A stretch of DNA of 64,000 nt from Aeromonas sp. FDAARGOS 1405 (GTDB taxonomy: Bacteria > Pseudomonadota > Gammaproteobacteria > Enterobacterales > Aeromonadaceae). The notes under the pieces were generated by a model. The model searched no databases and was not told where the DNA came from. It saw nothing but the letters and a program-made list of their open reading frames with translations. Every line of letters begins with the position of its first letter. Position 1 is the first letter of the stretch. The DNA lies in the NCBI RefSeq assembly GCF_019048265.1, contig NZ_CP077311.1, positions 3,977,001 through 4,041,000 on the forward strand, in the 5' to 3' direction. Positions 55,380 through 64,000 of the stretch are shown here, one piece after another. Both the position numbers and the translations under genes were made by a program.

Positions 55380-55381
55380 GC
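55357..55381 (+). repeat. 25-bp direct repeat, left copy (truncated terminator arm)
   Basis: The 25 bases from 55357 are identical to 59533-59557. In the right copy they form the left arm of the deaD terminator; here the second arm is missing and the IS inverted repeat begins instead. Confidence 0.85.
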
Positions 55382-56766
55382 TAATGCCGATCAGTTAAGG
55401 ATCTGATCGATCATTCTGCTGTGTGAAAATCCAGAACATGTTGATTGGTTTAGGATTTTTTATGCATATAGCTCAAGTTTCCGACTTCCTCTACGCCAGC
55501 AATGCCGCTCAGTTCGAGTCACTCTCAGACCTCATTCCTCCCGAGCTCATCACAACGCAGCTCGCCGAAGAGGATGTCGCCACCCTGCGTCATCGCCGTA
55601 TGCCAATGGAGCGTCTGGTACGGATCATCATCGGCATGGCGATCTTCCGCCGCATCCCCATGACCCAGCTAGTCAATCAGCTCGATATCCTTTTGCCCGG
55701 CAACCGCCCTTTCGTTGCCCACAGCGCTTTCCTGCAAGCTCGCCAAAAACTGGGGGACAAGATTATCGAACGGCTGTTTCACGAAACCGCATCGCGCTGG
55801 CACCAGCAGACCCCCCGCTTGGGCCACTCGCCGTCGATGGTGTGGTGCTACCCCGAACAATGCCGCTGTCTTTGCCAAACCTGGCACGCGGCATGGCGAG
55901 ACTGCCTATCCGCAAGTAGGCATGCTCTGCCAGATGGGGCTCACCAGCCACCTGCTTGTACAAGCGGTCATAGAGAGCTGCGGCGTCAACGAGATAGTAC
56001 TGGCCAAGCAACTCATCGCGCACACCGGACCACTCGCTCACCCTGTTCGACAAGGGGTTCTGCGTCCTCGACTGCTCCACGCATGGCAAACAACCGGCAG
56101 CGAACAGCACTTGGTTGCTGCCACTCAAAAAGGGCTCCCAATAAGCGGTGGTACGCAAGCAGGAGGTCAGAATGCTCTGGTGCATCTCAAAACCAGTCCA
56201 CAGGCGAGGAGGAAGTGCCCGCAACTGGCTGGCATGGTGGCAGCGTGCTTGCTGACCCGCCACATCAATGGCAAGGAGCGGCAAGTGCTGACCTCGATGG
56301 TCGACCCGATGCGTTTCCCGGGCGCCGACATTGTCGAGCTCTATAGCCAGCGTAGGGAAATCGAGTTGGGCTGTCGGGAGATGAAGCACAGCCTGCAACA
56401 ACATCGGCTGACCCTGCCTGGCAAAAAGGCGGCGGGGATACAGCAATAACGGTGGGGCGTGTTGCTGGCGTACAACCTGCTGCGCACCAGATGGTGATGA
56501 TGGCGGCGAGTTTGAACGAATACACGGCGAACCAGCGGAGTTTTCACATGGCGTCGATGTCACTCATCCATGAACTGAGCTGCATACCGTACCTGTCACC
56601 GGGGCGTCTCCCGAAGCGGATGACAGAGCTGGAGAAGCAGGCAGTTTGTGCTGCAGGCATGACGGGAGCGGAGTTACCCCGCAGTGTGAAGCCAAGACCA
56701 GAGAAGTATGGAGTTAAAAAATCCAATAAAAACAATGTCACTCAGGCTTAACTGACTGGCATTAGC
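55380..56766 (+). mobile_element. IS4-family-like insertion sequence, decayed
   Basis: A 1387-bp element bounded by 20-bp inverted repeats with two mismatches: gctaatgccgatcagttaag (55380-55399) and the complement of 56747-56766. One transposase remnant fills the interior. No target duplication is seen: the flanks gctcaatga and gaccacatg differ. Family assignment rests on the N-terminal IS4 domain of the transposase. Confidence 0.8.
55462..56751 (+). pseudogene. IS4-family transposase, frameshifted
   Basis: The N-terminal domain is intact in one frame (MHIAQVSDFLYASNAAQF, LRHRRMPMERLVRIIIGMAIFRRIPMTQLV, NRPFVAHSAFLQARQKLGDKI) until about 55810. The reading then shifts: MGLTSHLLVQAVIESCG and the DDE-type C-terminal block MVDPMRFPGADIVELYSQRREIELGCREMKH are in another frame to a stop near 56449, and the tail SLIHELSCIPYLSPGRLPKRMTELEK to 56751 is in a third. 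At least three frame changes are needed, so the transposase is inactive. Confidence 0.85.
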
Positions 56767-56849
56767 GACCACATGGTCGCCTTCTTTATTGATTCGGCTA
56801 GAGGAACAACATCAGATAGCTTGTGGTGAAGATGAAAAGATACAGCTCT

Positions 56850-58781
56850 CTAACCCAGTGCGACCGCCTGCATGATGCTCCGATTGATAAAGTAGCGATG
56901 GCAGAACAGCAAAAAGTCCTGCACCGGCAAGGGTCTCGAGTAGAAGTAGCCCTGAATTTCGTCCACCCCGATACTCAACACCGCATTCAGCTCATCGTTG
57001 TTTTCCACTCCTTCCGCCACCACCCGCACACCGAGCTGATGAGAAAGACTGGTAATCGCCTCGACGAACAGGGCCTGTCGGGTGTCATTGTCGATGGCTG
57101 TGATAAATGAGCGGTCGATCTTGAGCTTGTCGAAATAGAGTTCCCGCAAGTAGGAGAACGATGACCAGCCAGTGCCGAAATCATCGAGAGCCACGCGCAC
57201 TCCGATCTGACGCAGGGTGTCGATGATCTGCTTGCTCAGCTCTATATCATCCAGAGCAATAGTTTCGGTCAGCTCGACGATCAGCTGTTGCAGGCTTAGT
57301 GGTCCATCTTTCATGTTCTCTTCCAGCTGGGCTGCCAACCCCATATTGAACATGGAGCTGGAAAGGTTAACCGAGATCTCCAGCGGCTCAATCAAGTCGC
57401 CAGGGAAAGTGGCAAGATCATGTTGCAAGCGCCGGAAGACCCATAATCCCAGCGCCTCACCCAAGCCGTTCTCCTCAGCGAGCGAGATGATGTCCAGGGG
57501 CGGTATAAAACCGTACTCAGGATGATTCCAGCGGATCAGCACCTCAGCCCCCAGTCGCACCCTACCTTGACCACGGACAATGGGCTGATAGTAGAGGCTC
57601 AACTGCAAATTACTGTGGTGCTGGATCAGCTCGCGCAACTCGGTCGACAAACGGCGGTTACGCAGATAGTGCTGATACATGCTGCTGGAGAAAACCACGT
57701 AACGATTCAGCCGCTTGCGCTTGGCACTGTCGAGAGCGATATCGGCAAACAGCAGCATCTCCTCCGGCGTGTGTACCGGTCGCACGTACTGGCTGATCCC
57801 CATAAAGACCCGTACCCTGTGGGCGGGGTCGGTCGCCAAGGCGAGCCCGGCAAGCTCATTACGCAGCTGTTCCAGAAATGGAAAGCGCAGATAGGTGGGC
57901 ATGACACCGGAAATAATGATGGCAAACTCATCGCTACCTGTGCGGGCGGCAAAGATACCGTCAACCGATACCGCGCGGATCCGCCCGGCCAGTTGCGTCA
58001 GCAATGCATCCCCCGCCTCGTAACCCAAGCTGTCATTCACCTCCCTGAAATGACCAAGATCCACCAGACAGACAGTCACACTACTGGGACGCCCTTTATG
58101 TCCCGTCAGCTGTTTGAGGTGTTTGATCAGGGAGGCCCGATTTGGCAAACAGGTTAACGCATCATTCCACGCCAGAAAGTGCTGGTGGCGCACTTCGCGA
58201 AACAACATCAGCAGCATCACCACGGTCGCCAGCATCAGGAAGGCCAGAATGAAAAAGTTCTGGGTACGCGACGAATTGAGCACCTCCCGCTGGGCAATGG
58301 CGGATGGGCCGGTGAAATTTTTCACCATCACATCGCGGATCGCGGCCAGATCCCGCGCCAACTCCTCGGCGAAGCGAGCAAGTTCTTTTGAATCTCGCCC
58401 TCCACTGATCACGTCCTGCTCATACTTCTCGAACAGGGCCATGATATTGCCTGCTGCCTGTTCAGCCCCAAAACGCGTTCTCACTGGCCTGGCTTCATCC
58501 CCGTGCAGGAAGACATCGAGCCGGTTCCAGGCAATATCAAAGCGCTTGTTCATCTCCTCCTGACTGGTCGAACCGGTACGATAGAGAGAAAGAGCCTCAT
58601 CAAAGCCACGGATTTCCAGCTCCAGCTGCGCCAACGCCCAGGCGGAGAGTTGGGTATAGCGGGTCACAGCATTAAAAGCACGGTCATAGTTCCAGACCGA
58701 CCAGATGGCGACCCCCAAAAAGGTAGTCACCATCAGGATCAAGCTCAGAAACTTGCCGCGCAGCATCTTATTTGCTCTCAA
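56850..58781 (-). CDS. Membrane GGDEF-EAL protein with degenerate cyclase site
   Basis: A 643-residue protein with two membrane helices (about 11-30 and 173-193) enclosing a 140-residue periplasmic helical sensor. The cyclase domain is degenerate: RTGSDEF replaces GGDEF and the metal-site Asp of the usual DxD is Gly (VDLGHF). The phosphodiesterase domain reads AEVLIRW (EVL for EAL, glutamate kept), with VNLSSSMFN, ELTETIALDD, DDFGTGWSSFSYL, KIDRSFI and AEGVEN intact, so it is probably a phosphodiesterase. Its start overlaps the end of the upstream periplasmic-protein gene by 14 bases, so the sensor domain may be fed by that protein. Confidence 0.9.
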   Translation of the reverse strand: MRANKMLRGKFLSLILMVTTFLGVAIWSVWNYDRAFNAVTRYTQLSAWALAQLELEIRGFDEALSLYRTGSTSQEEMNKRFDIAWNRLDVFLHGDEARPVRTRFGAEQAAGNIMALFEKYEQDVISGGRDSKELARFAEELARDLAAIRDVMVKNFTGPSAIAQREVLNSSRTQNFFILAFLMLATVVMLLMLFREVRHQHFLAWNDALTCLPNRASLIKHLKQLTGHKGRPSSVTVCLVDLGHFREVNDSLGYEAGDALLTQLAGRIRAVSVDGIFAARTGSDEFAIIISGVMPTYLRFPFLEQLRNELAGLALATDPAHRVRVFMGISQYVRPVHTPEEMLLFADIALDSAKRKRLNRYVVFSSSMYQHYLRNRRLSTELRELIQHHSNLQLSLYYQPIVRGQGRVRLGAEVLIRWNHPEYGFIPPLDIISLAEENGLGEALGLWVFRRLQHDLATFPGDLIEPLEISVNLSSSMFNMGLAAQLEENMKDGPLSLQQLIVELTETIALDDIELSKQIIDTLRQIGVRVALDDFGTGWSSFSYLRELYFDKLKIDRSFITAIDNDTRQALFVEAITSLSHQLGVRVVAEGVENNDELNAVLSIGVDEIQGYFYSRPLPVQDFLLFCHRYFINRSIMQAVALG

Positions 58782-59250
58782 TCGCCGTCAGTTGCCACAC
58801 CATCCGGCTGTGATAGAGCTCCTTGTTCAGCTCCGGGTGATCAGAGAGGGGATAGATGATCCAGAGCGGCCCCTTGTTGCGCAGGGTCAACGCCTTGCCA
58901 TCCTGCTTCTCGGCCAGCAGTACCGCATATTTATCTCCATCTTCCAGCGGCACAGCCGCCCAGTAATCATTGATGGCGACGGCCTTGACCTCCGTACTCT
59001 TGATACCGTACATCTTGACCAGGTCTCGCAGCAGCACACCACGATAGGTGTGATCCCCCTCGGTCCAGGGGGTCTGGGTCTTGACCTCTGTCTGAGGTAA
59101 AGCCTCAAACTCGGCCCGGGTCAACACGACCTCCCCTTTACCATGGCAGCAGCCATCTCCTTTGATCTTGAAGAAAGGCTCATCAGCCAACACTATGCCA
59201 GAAACGAGACAGCCGGATAACAGCAGCATCCTGCCAAGCCATCCACCCAT
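58768..59250 (-). CDS. Exported molybdopterin-oxidoreductase-fold protein, partner of the GGDEF-EAL gene
   Basis: A 160-residue periplasmic protein. ATG at 59250 has ggagg six bases upstream; the frame to 59304 is longer but unsupported. The signal MGGWLGRMLLLSGCLVSGIVLA is probably cut before DEPFF; LSGC resembles a lipobox but lies very early. The body (LTRAEFEALPQTEVKTQTPW, YRGVLLRDLVKMYGI, AVAINDYWAAVPLEDGDKYAVLLAEKQDG, LRNKGPLWIIYPLSD) follows the sulfite-oxidase domain but lacks the molybdenum cysteine. It probably binds a ligand and signals to the membrane GGDEF-EAL protein. Confidence 0.75.
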   Translation of the reverse strand: MGGWLGRMLLLSGCLVSGIVLADEPFFKIKGDGCCHGKGEVVLTRAEFEALPQTEVKTQTPWTEGDHTYRGVLLRDLVKMYGIKSTEVKAVAINDYWAAVPLEDGDKYAVLLAEKQDGKALTLRNKGPLWIIYPLSDHPELNKELYHSRMVWQLTAIESK

Positions 59251-59532
59251 GATAGACCTCCGTATCGTACTGTTTGTTTTATTGGTTTCACTCAGCCCAC
59301 CCACATGACAACGGCAGAGTCACAATGCAAAACAATGTTGCTGCAACCAGCTCACCACAACAGGCAACCAGCATCAGGCTGTACCCGAATGCCACCAAAA
59401 GCATGGCATCCTGGCTCCGAATGTCACAACTGCATCGGAAAATATTCATCTCCCTTTGGCTCTCGACCTGGCTTGTGGAACAGAAATATGACCCCCACAC
59501 AGGCAAACTGACGGTACAGTCCCTATCGCAGA

Positions 59533-59557
59533 TACAAAAAAAGGCCGCTCAATGAGC
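59533..59557 (+). repeat. 25-bp direct repeat, right copy
   Basis: Identical to 55357-55381; forms the T tract and first arm of the deaD terminator. Confidence 0.85.
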
Positions 59558-59563
59558 GGCCTT
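59536..59563 (-). terminator. Terminator of deaD
   Basis: Ten-bp stem aaggccgctc (59541-59550) with gagcggcctt (59554-59563), loop aat, running on the minus strand into seven T. The gap 59251-59583 between the two minus-strand genes contains this and the promoter of the periplasmic-protein gene. Confidence 0.85.
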
Positions 59564-59583
59564 CTTCATAACGGGATCAGCAA

Positions 59584-61485
59584 TCAGCTTTCGCGACGCT
59601 TGCCACCGAATTTGCGATCTTTGTTGAAGCCACCTTCACGGCGCTCCCCGCTCTTGTTGAACGGACGGTCACCCTGGGGACGGCGATCCTTGTTGAAAGG
59701 ACGGTCGCCACGGAACGGACGATCACCACGGGGCGGACGGCTGCTGGTGTTGCCACCGGCCGGCACTTCGGTGTAGCGAGTGATCTGCAGCGGACGCTGG
59801 CAAACACGGGCTTTCTTGATCACTTCCAGTACATCGGCGGTCATGCCTTTCGGCAGATCGACGGTGGAGAAGTCATCAGCGATGTCGATGTTGCCGATGA
59901 AGCGGCTCTCGATGTTCGCTTCGTTGGCGATGGCGCCTACGATCTGGCCCGGCTTGACGCCGTGATGGGCACCCACGTCTACGCGATAGCGCTCCATCTC
60001 CACATCCGGGTTGTCTTTCAGCGGACGCGGTTCGAGGGATGGCATGCGACGGGCAGGACGATCGCCACGGTCACCGAAGTCACGACCACCACGGTCGTTG
60101 AAGTCACGGCGCTCGAAGCCACCACGATCGTTGCCAGCATTCAGCAGCGGATCCGGAATGGAGTCATCCAGCAGCAGCGGTTGGTCACCCTGTACCAGCT
60201 TGGCCAGCGCAGCAGCCAGCTCCAGCGGATCGGCAGAATCTTCTTCGATCAGCTCGTTTACCAGGTTGTGGTAGATCTCGAGCTCTTCACCCATCATGGT
60301 TTCGCGGATGCGCTCTTTGAACTTGGCCAGACGATGCTGGTTGATGTCCTCAGTGCTTGGCATCTTCATCGGCTCGATGGCCTGACGGGTTGCGTGCTCG
60401 ATAGCGCGCAGCATGCGACGCTCACGGGGAGCGACGAACAGGATGGCTTCGCCTTTACGACCGGCACGACCGGTACGACCGATACGGTGAACGTAAGATT
60501 CGGTGTCGTACGGAATGTCGTAGTTCACTACGTGAGTGATGCGCTCAACGTCCAGACCACGGGCAACCACGTCGGTGGCGATCAGGATATCCAGCTGGCC
60601 TTGACGCAGTTTGTCGACGGTACGCTCACGCAGTTTCTGCGGGATGTCGCCGTGCAGCGCTTCACAAGCGTGACCACGGGCGGCCAGCTTGCCTGCCAGC
60701 TCTTCGGCAGCGTTCTTGGTACGTACGAACACCAGCAGGGCTTCGTAGGATTCCACTTCCAGCAGACGGGTCATGGCGTCCAGCTTGTGCAGACCGGTTA
60801 CCTGCCAGTAGCGCTGGCGAATAGTGGTAGCGGTAGCAGTCTTGGAGGCGATCTTGATCTCTTTGGGCTGCTTCAGGTGCTTCTGGGCCACGCGACGGAT
60901 CTGCTCCGGCATGGTGGCAGAGAACAGGGCAACCTGACGAGTGCTCGGGCACTGCTCCATGATCCAGTCAACGTCGTCGATGAAGCCCATACGCAGCATT
61001 TCATCAGCTTCGTCCAGTACCAGTGCTTTCAGGCCGGAGAGGTCCAGGTTCTTGCGACGGATCAGGTCCATCACGCGGCCCGGAGTACCGACGACAACTT
61101 GGGCACCGCGGCGCAGAGCACGGGTCTGGGTTTCGTAGGAGGCACCGCCGTAGATGGGCAGTACGTGGAAATCAGGCATGTGGTGGGCATAGCGTTGGCA
61201 CGCTTCAGCCACTTGCAGCGCCAGTTCGCGGGTAGGCGCCAGCACCAGGATCTGGGTGTTGCGGTTACCAGCTTCCAGACGAGACAACAGAGGCAAGGCA
61301 AAAGCAGCGGTCTTCCCTGTACCGGTTTGCGCCTGCCCCAGCAGATCGTGTCCCGCCATCAGGTGGGGAATTGCTGCGGCCTGGATCGGTGACGGGCGCT
61401 CATAGCCCACGTCCTGCAGCGCTTTCAATACAGGCGCGGCCAGTCCAAGCTCACTAAAAAGGGGCAGTTGTTCGGTATCAGACAT
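59584..61485 (-). CDS. deaD: ATP-dependent DEAD-box RNA helicase DeaD/CsdA
   Basis: A 633-residue RNA helicase acting in ribosome assembly and mRNA decay at low temperature. Motifs: Q-motif near SPIQAAAIPHL, AQTGTGKT, APTRELALQ, TPGRVMD, DEAD, SAT, then ATDVVARGLD and HRIGRTGRAGR. The C-terminal part has the DbpA-like RNA-binding domain (VEMERYRVDVGAHHGVKPG) and an Arg-Gly-Asp-rich tail (RPPRGDRPFRGDRPFNKDRR). The start at 61485 (MSDTEQLPLF) has ggaaga upstream. The 180-base leader upstream is long, as in cold-shock mRNAs. Confidence 0.96.
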   Translation of the reverse strand: MSDTEQLPLFSELGLAAPVLKALQDVGYERPSPIQAAAIPHLMAGHDLLGQAQTGTGKTAAFALPLLSRLEAGNRNTQILVLAPTRELALQVAEACQRYAHHMPDFHVLPIYGGASYETQTRALRRGAQVVVGTPGRVMDLIRRKNLDLSGLKALVLDEADEMLRMGFIDDVDWIMEQCPSTRQVALFSATMPEQIRRVAQKHLKQPKEIKIASKTATATTIRQRYWQVTGLHKLDAMTRLLEVESYEALLVFVRTKNAAEELAGKLAARGHACEALHGDIPQKLRERTVDKLRQGQLDILIATDVVARGLDVERITHVVNYDIPYDTESYVHRIGRTGRAGRKGEAILFVAPRERRMLRAIEHATRQAIEPMKMPSTEDINQHRLAKFKERIRETMMGEELEIYHNLVNELIEEDSADPLELAAALAKLVQGDQPLLLDDSIPDPLLNAGNDRGGFERRDFNDRGGRDFGDRGDRPARRMPSLEPRPLKDNPDVEMERYRVDVGAHHGVKPGQIVGAIANEANIESRFIGNIDIADDFSTVDLPKGMTADVLEVIKKARVCQRPLQITRYTEVPAGGNTSSRPPRGDRPFRGDRPFNKDRRPQGDRPFNKSGERREGGFNKDRKFGGKRRES

Positions 61486-61665
61486 AGATTCTTCCAGATT
61501 AAGGCAGGCGGCTAACACCGCGGAATAGCAAAAAGGCGGCGATTATAGCGCCACTTTGTTCTGCTGTCTTGAAAAATGTGATAAGCCTCTCAAGACGTTG
61601 GCAATTATAGAGGGATCTGACGAGTATGGCTTGCTTATTTTGCACTCATAGTGCGTTATTGCAGA

Positions 61666-62127
61666 TCACTCCTCGCTGGAGTCCTTGCCCCGCTTGTGTT
61701 TGAGCACCGCCATGGTCAGTCGGCTGGTGCACAATAAACGCTCACGTTCGTCCCGAATTTCAATCTGCCACACCTGGGTCGTTGCTCCCAGATGGAGCGG
61801 CGTGCAACGCCCGGTCACCACCCCTTCCCGTTTAGCTCGCAGATGGTTGGCATTCACCTCCAGCCCCACACAGTAGCTATTTGGCCCGACCGCCATATTG
61901 GCGGCAATCGATCCCAAGGTTTCCGCCAGCACCACAGATGCGCCGCCATGGAGCATGCCCAGGGGTTGGTGTGTGCGATGATCCACCGGCATGGTCGCTT
62001 CAAGCCAATCGGTGCCAAAAGCCGTGTAGACGATATCGAGATGGGCCATCAGGGTGTTGCGAGAGGTGGCGTTGAGCCCCTCCAGACTCATGGGTTTACG
62101 CCAGATGGGCGCAATATCGTGACTCAT
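61666..62127 (-). CDS. menI: Hotdog thioesterase, 1,4-dihydroxy-2-naphthoyl-CoA hydrolase-like
   Basis: A 153-residue acyl-CoA thioesterase close to E. coli YdiI/MenI. Shared segments are FLDIVY-like AHLDIVY, LEATMPVDHRTHQPLGMLHGGASVVLAETLGS (with the catalytic Glu), GLEVNANHLRAKREG and PLHLGATTQVWQIEI. It may release 1,4-dihydroxy-2-naphthoate in menaquinone synthesis. In E. coli it neighbours ydiJ, as here. Confidence 0.9.
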   Translation of the reverse strand: MSHDIAPIWRKPMSLEGLNATSRNTLMAHLDIVYTAFGTDWLEATMPVDHRTHQPLGMLHGGASVVLAETLGSIAANMAVGPNSYCVGLEVNANHLRAKREGVVTGRCTPLHLGATTQVWQIEIRDERERLLCTSRLTMAVLKHKRGKDSSEE

Positions 62128-62295
62128 TGCGAGCAGACTCCTTATGTAAGCGATGAATGCGTACCGATATGGGTGAAACGCCCTCCACCGGCAACATGGT
62201 TCGGTTATGTGAGTTGTTGGTTACCGGGTGACGTGGTAACAACGCAGCCCCGACCCGGCGCTGCGTGTTACACAATCATGCCCTTAAGCGGGATG

Positions 62296-62784
62296 TCACC
62301 AGGGGTAGGTAACGCCGGGCCACTCGGCCCAAGGCACATCTCGCCCCGGCAAGCGGGGGGCTGGCCACTGCCACACCCTGGCGAGCCAGTCGCGCAGCTG
62401 AATCTCCAGCTCCTCATCCGTGATGGGCGCCTCTGCCACCTTCCAGAAGAAGAGCTCCACCGCTACCTCCGGCAGCACCGAGGGGTAGAGATAAACCCCA
62501 CCCCAAAATTGCGGCTCCCGATCCGGACTCCAGAGGCCATAGGCGAACGAGCGCTTGGCCAGAAACTCCGACTGCTGCCACTCCAGATCCCCTTCGTGCT
62601 GGCTCAGGCTGAAATTGGCCGAGGGCCAGAGATCGTTCGGGCGAAACAGCTGATGGAGCTGCTCGCGCTCGCGCAACATGGCGACAAACTCCACCACCGC
62701 CTGAGCGGGAGTGGCGGGTAACAGCAAGAAACGTGGGTGCCGATAGGCCTTCGGCACCCGAAACCGCTTGGGAAACGTCAGCAT
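62296..62784 (-). CDS. GNAT-like protein of unknown function
   Basis: A 162-residue cytosolic protein with a GNAT-like core (FLAKRSFAYGLWSPD, FWGGVYLYPSVLPE) of the type seen in acetyltransferases, but no convincing acetyl-CoA loop. Its ATG overlaps the ydiJ stop by one base (TGATG), so it is expressed with ydiJ. Function unknown; GNAT call is tentative. Confidence 0.6.
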   Translation of the reverse strand: MLTFPKRFRVPKAYRHPRFLLLPATPAQAVVEFVAMLREREQLHQLFRPNDLWPSANFSLSQHEGDLEWQQSEFLAKRSFAYGLWSPDREPQFWGGVYLYPSVLPEVAVELFFWKVAEAPITDEELEIQLRDWLARVWQWPAPRLPGRDVPWAEWPGVTYPW

Positions 62785-64000
62785 CAGAGCAGCTCCAGCA
62801 GGGCTTGCAATGGATGTTTGAGCTTTTCCCCCTCCATCCGCTTGACCTGACTACGGCACGAATAGCCGGTCGCCAGACAGCGCGCTTTGGGTAGACGGGC
62901 TAGCGGGTCAGCCCAGCTCAACCCATAAATGCCCTTGGAGTTCTCCACCTGTTTGACATCGTGACCATAGGTGCCCGCCATACCGCAACACCCCACAGAG
63001 ACCGGCTGCAAACTGGCCCCGAAGCGACCAAACAGGGTGCTCCAGTCACCGTGAGTGGAGGGCTTGGCGGTCTTCTCGGTGCAGTGGGCAAACAGATACC
63101 AGGGCTCGCTCCCCTCCTCGCTCTTGGTCTTGTCGGTTCGAGCAGGCAACTGATCTGCCGGCAGCGAGAGCAGCCACTCCTGCGGCAACAACACCTGAAA
63201 ATCGCCGCGAGCCGACCCCAGCGCCTTGGCATACTCGTCGCGATAGCAAAGCACCATGGCCGGATCCACCCCCACCATGGGAATGCCAAGCGCCGCTACC
63301 TTATTGAGGAACTGGGCGCTGTTGGCTGCAGTGCGGGCAAAGGCACGCAGGAACCCCTTGATATGCTGGGGTTTACCGTTGGGTTTAAAGGGCAGCAAGT
63401 AGGGCTGGAAGCCGAGCTTGCTGGCGAGTTTCACCAGGTCGCGCACCACGGGGGCGTCGTAATAACTGGTGAAGGGATCCTGCACGATGAGCACCACCTG
63501 CTTGCGCTGCTCGACGCTCATCCGCTCCAGTCCCGGCAGATCAAAATAGCGGGCACGGTTATCGTGCAGGCTCTCGGCAAGGGTCGGCACCGAGAGCAGC
63601 GGCACATCCACCATGCCGATACTCTTCTCGGTCGCCTTCTGGGCCCACTCTTTTTCGAGGAAGAAGTTGACCAGCTTCGGCGCCTTGGCAAGCAGCGGCG
63701 CATAGCTCTCCACCGTGCCGACGAAGTAATCCTTGGGGGCGCGCAGGTAGCGGCCGTGATAGAGCTGCATAAAGCGGGCGCGAAAATCGGGCACATCCAC
63801 CTTGATTGGGCACTGGCTGGTGCACGCCTTGCAGGCAAGGCAGCCCGCCATCGCCTCCATCACCTCGTGGGAGAAATCATACTCGCCTCGCTGTTTGGCC
63901 CAGCTGTTGCGCACCTTGTCCACCAGCTGTTTGAAGCGCACGCCACCGGATTGCAGTGCAACCTCTTCCGCCAGCGGATCGAACCCCTGCTCCGCCAGCT
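62784..64000 (-). CDS. ydiJ: FAD-linked oxidoreductase YdiJ, C-terminal part (5' end outside window)
   Basis: The C-terminal ~405 residues of a protein about 1018 residues long in E. coli, reported as a D-2-hydroxyglutarate dehydrogenase. The frame is open through base 64000 (LAEQGFDPLAEEVALQSGG), so the GTG near 63941 is internal. The ferredoxin cluster motif CLACKACTSQCP and the C-terminal cysteine-rich domain with VGCCGMAGTYGHD and LATGYSCRSQVKR are seen. The FAD-binding half lies beyond the window edge. Confidence 0.94.
   Translation of the reverse strand, partial: LAEQGFDPLAEEVALQSGGVRFKQLVDKVRNSWAKQRGEYDFSHEVMEAMAGCLACKACTSQCPIKVDVPDFRARFMQLYHGRYLRAPKDYFVGTVESYAPLLAKAPKLVNFFLEKEWAQKATEKSIGMVDVPLLSVPTLAESLHDNRARYFDLPGLERMSVEQRKQVVLIVQDPFTSYYDAPVVRDLVKLASKLGFQPYLLPFKPNGKPQHIKGFLRAFARTAANSAQFLNKVAALGIPMVGVDPAMVLCYRDEYAKALGSARGDFQVLLPQEWLLSLPADQLPARTDKTKSEEGSEPWYLFAHCTEKTAKPSTHGDWSTLFGRFGASLQPVSVGCCGMAGTYGHDVKQVENSKGIYGLSWADPLARLPKARCLATGYSCRSQVKRMEGEKLKHPLQALLELL

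Noticed and set aside
59325-59555. 76-codon plus-strand frame upstream of deaD's terminator
   Set aside because: It overlaps the deaD terminator and the repeat, has a weak ribosome-binding site and no recognisable domain.
59962-61392. 476-codon plus-strand frame
   Set aside because: It is the antisense of deaD; motifs of the helicase are on the minus strand.

Overview
The window is chromosomal DNA of a gammaproteobacterium, most probably Aeromonas. The inference rests on protein similarity recognised by eye (IhfB, RpsA, LapAB, ClpAS, RstAB, MprF, rhombosortase, YdiJ), on moderately high G+C coding sequence and on gene order. Several blocks are collinear with E. coli neighbourhoods (clpA-clpS-cspD, ihfB-rpsA-cmk, lapA-lapB-pyrF, menI-ydiJ). 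No database search was possible.

Layout. 0-8.4 kb: end of alanine dehydrogenase, thioredoxin reductase, a PleD-like REC-REC-GGEEF diguanylate cyclase, then the leucine N-degron set (aat, bpt, clpA, clpS) interleaved with infA and followed by cspD. 8.4-16.3 kb: folD, a Pro-Arg-His tRNA operon, rstAB with a small Asr-like acid-shock gene behind an RstA-box-like site, an mprF-virJ pair for aminoacyl-phosphatidylglycerol metabolism, and a tRNA-Ser gene. 16.4-25.2 kb: ybjN, a DUF1704 putative metallopeptidase, tdk, an NhaC-family transporter behind a lysine riboswitch, hns, a PduO-type cobalamin adenosyltransferase, queE, queC, a DTW-domain tRNA modification gene and rhombosortase. 25.2-31.2 kb: housekeeping genes pyrF, lapBA, ihfB, rpsA, cmk, ribA. 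31.3-47.7 kb: accessory metabolism and regulation, with four LysR-family regulators or relatives, an MFS exporter, nfsA, an AbgT transporter, a PAS-GGDEF-EAL protein, a REC-CheC plus PAS pair, threonine aldolase, an SDR, an XRE regulator and an aldo-keto reductase. 47.4-54.7 kb: an RRM RNA-binding protein, a polar amino-acid ABC importer whose operon ends in a murein endopeptidase (mepA), then lemA and two TPM-domain genes. 54.8-64 kb: a second identical tRNA-Ser gene in opposite orientation, a decayed IS4-like element, a GSDEF-EVL protein paired with a periplasmic oxidoreductase-fold protein, the DEAD-box helicase deaD, menI and the C-terminal part of ydiJ.

How the parts fit. The strongest functional themes are protein quality control (N-degron tagging plus ClpAPS), envelope and acid stress (RstAB, Asr-like peptide, MprF, VirJ), cyclic-di-GMP signalling (three enzymes of different architecture), and tRNA biology (five tRNA genes, queuosine synthesis, a DTW enzyme, two aminoacyl-tRNA-protein transferases). 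The observations most worth following are the riboswitch-controlled transporter, the RstA-box in front of the Asr-like gene, the MATCAP-like metallopeptidase, the mepA-ABC operon, the inverted duplicate tRNA-Ser loci 38.5 kb apart, and the 25-bp direct repeats that bracket the IS plus signalling-gene segment near 55-59 kb. I found no CRISPR array, no prophage and no clear defence island.
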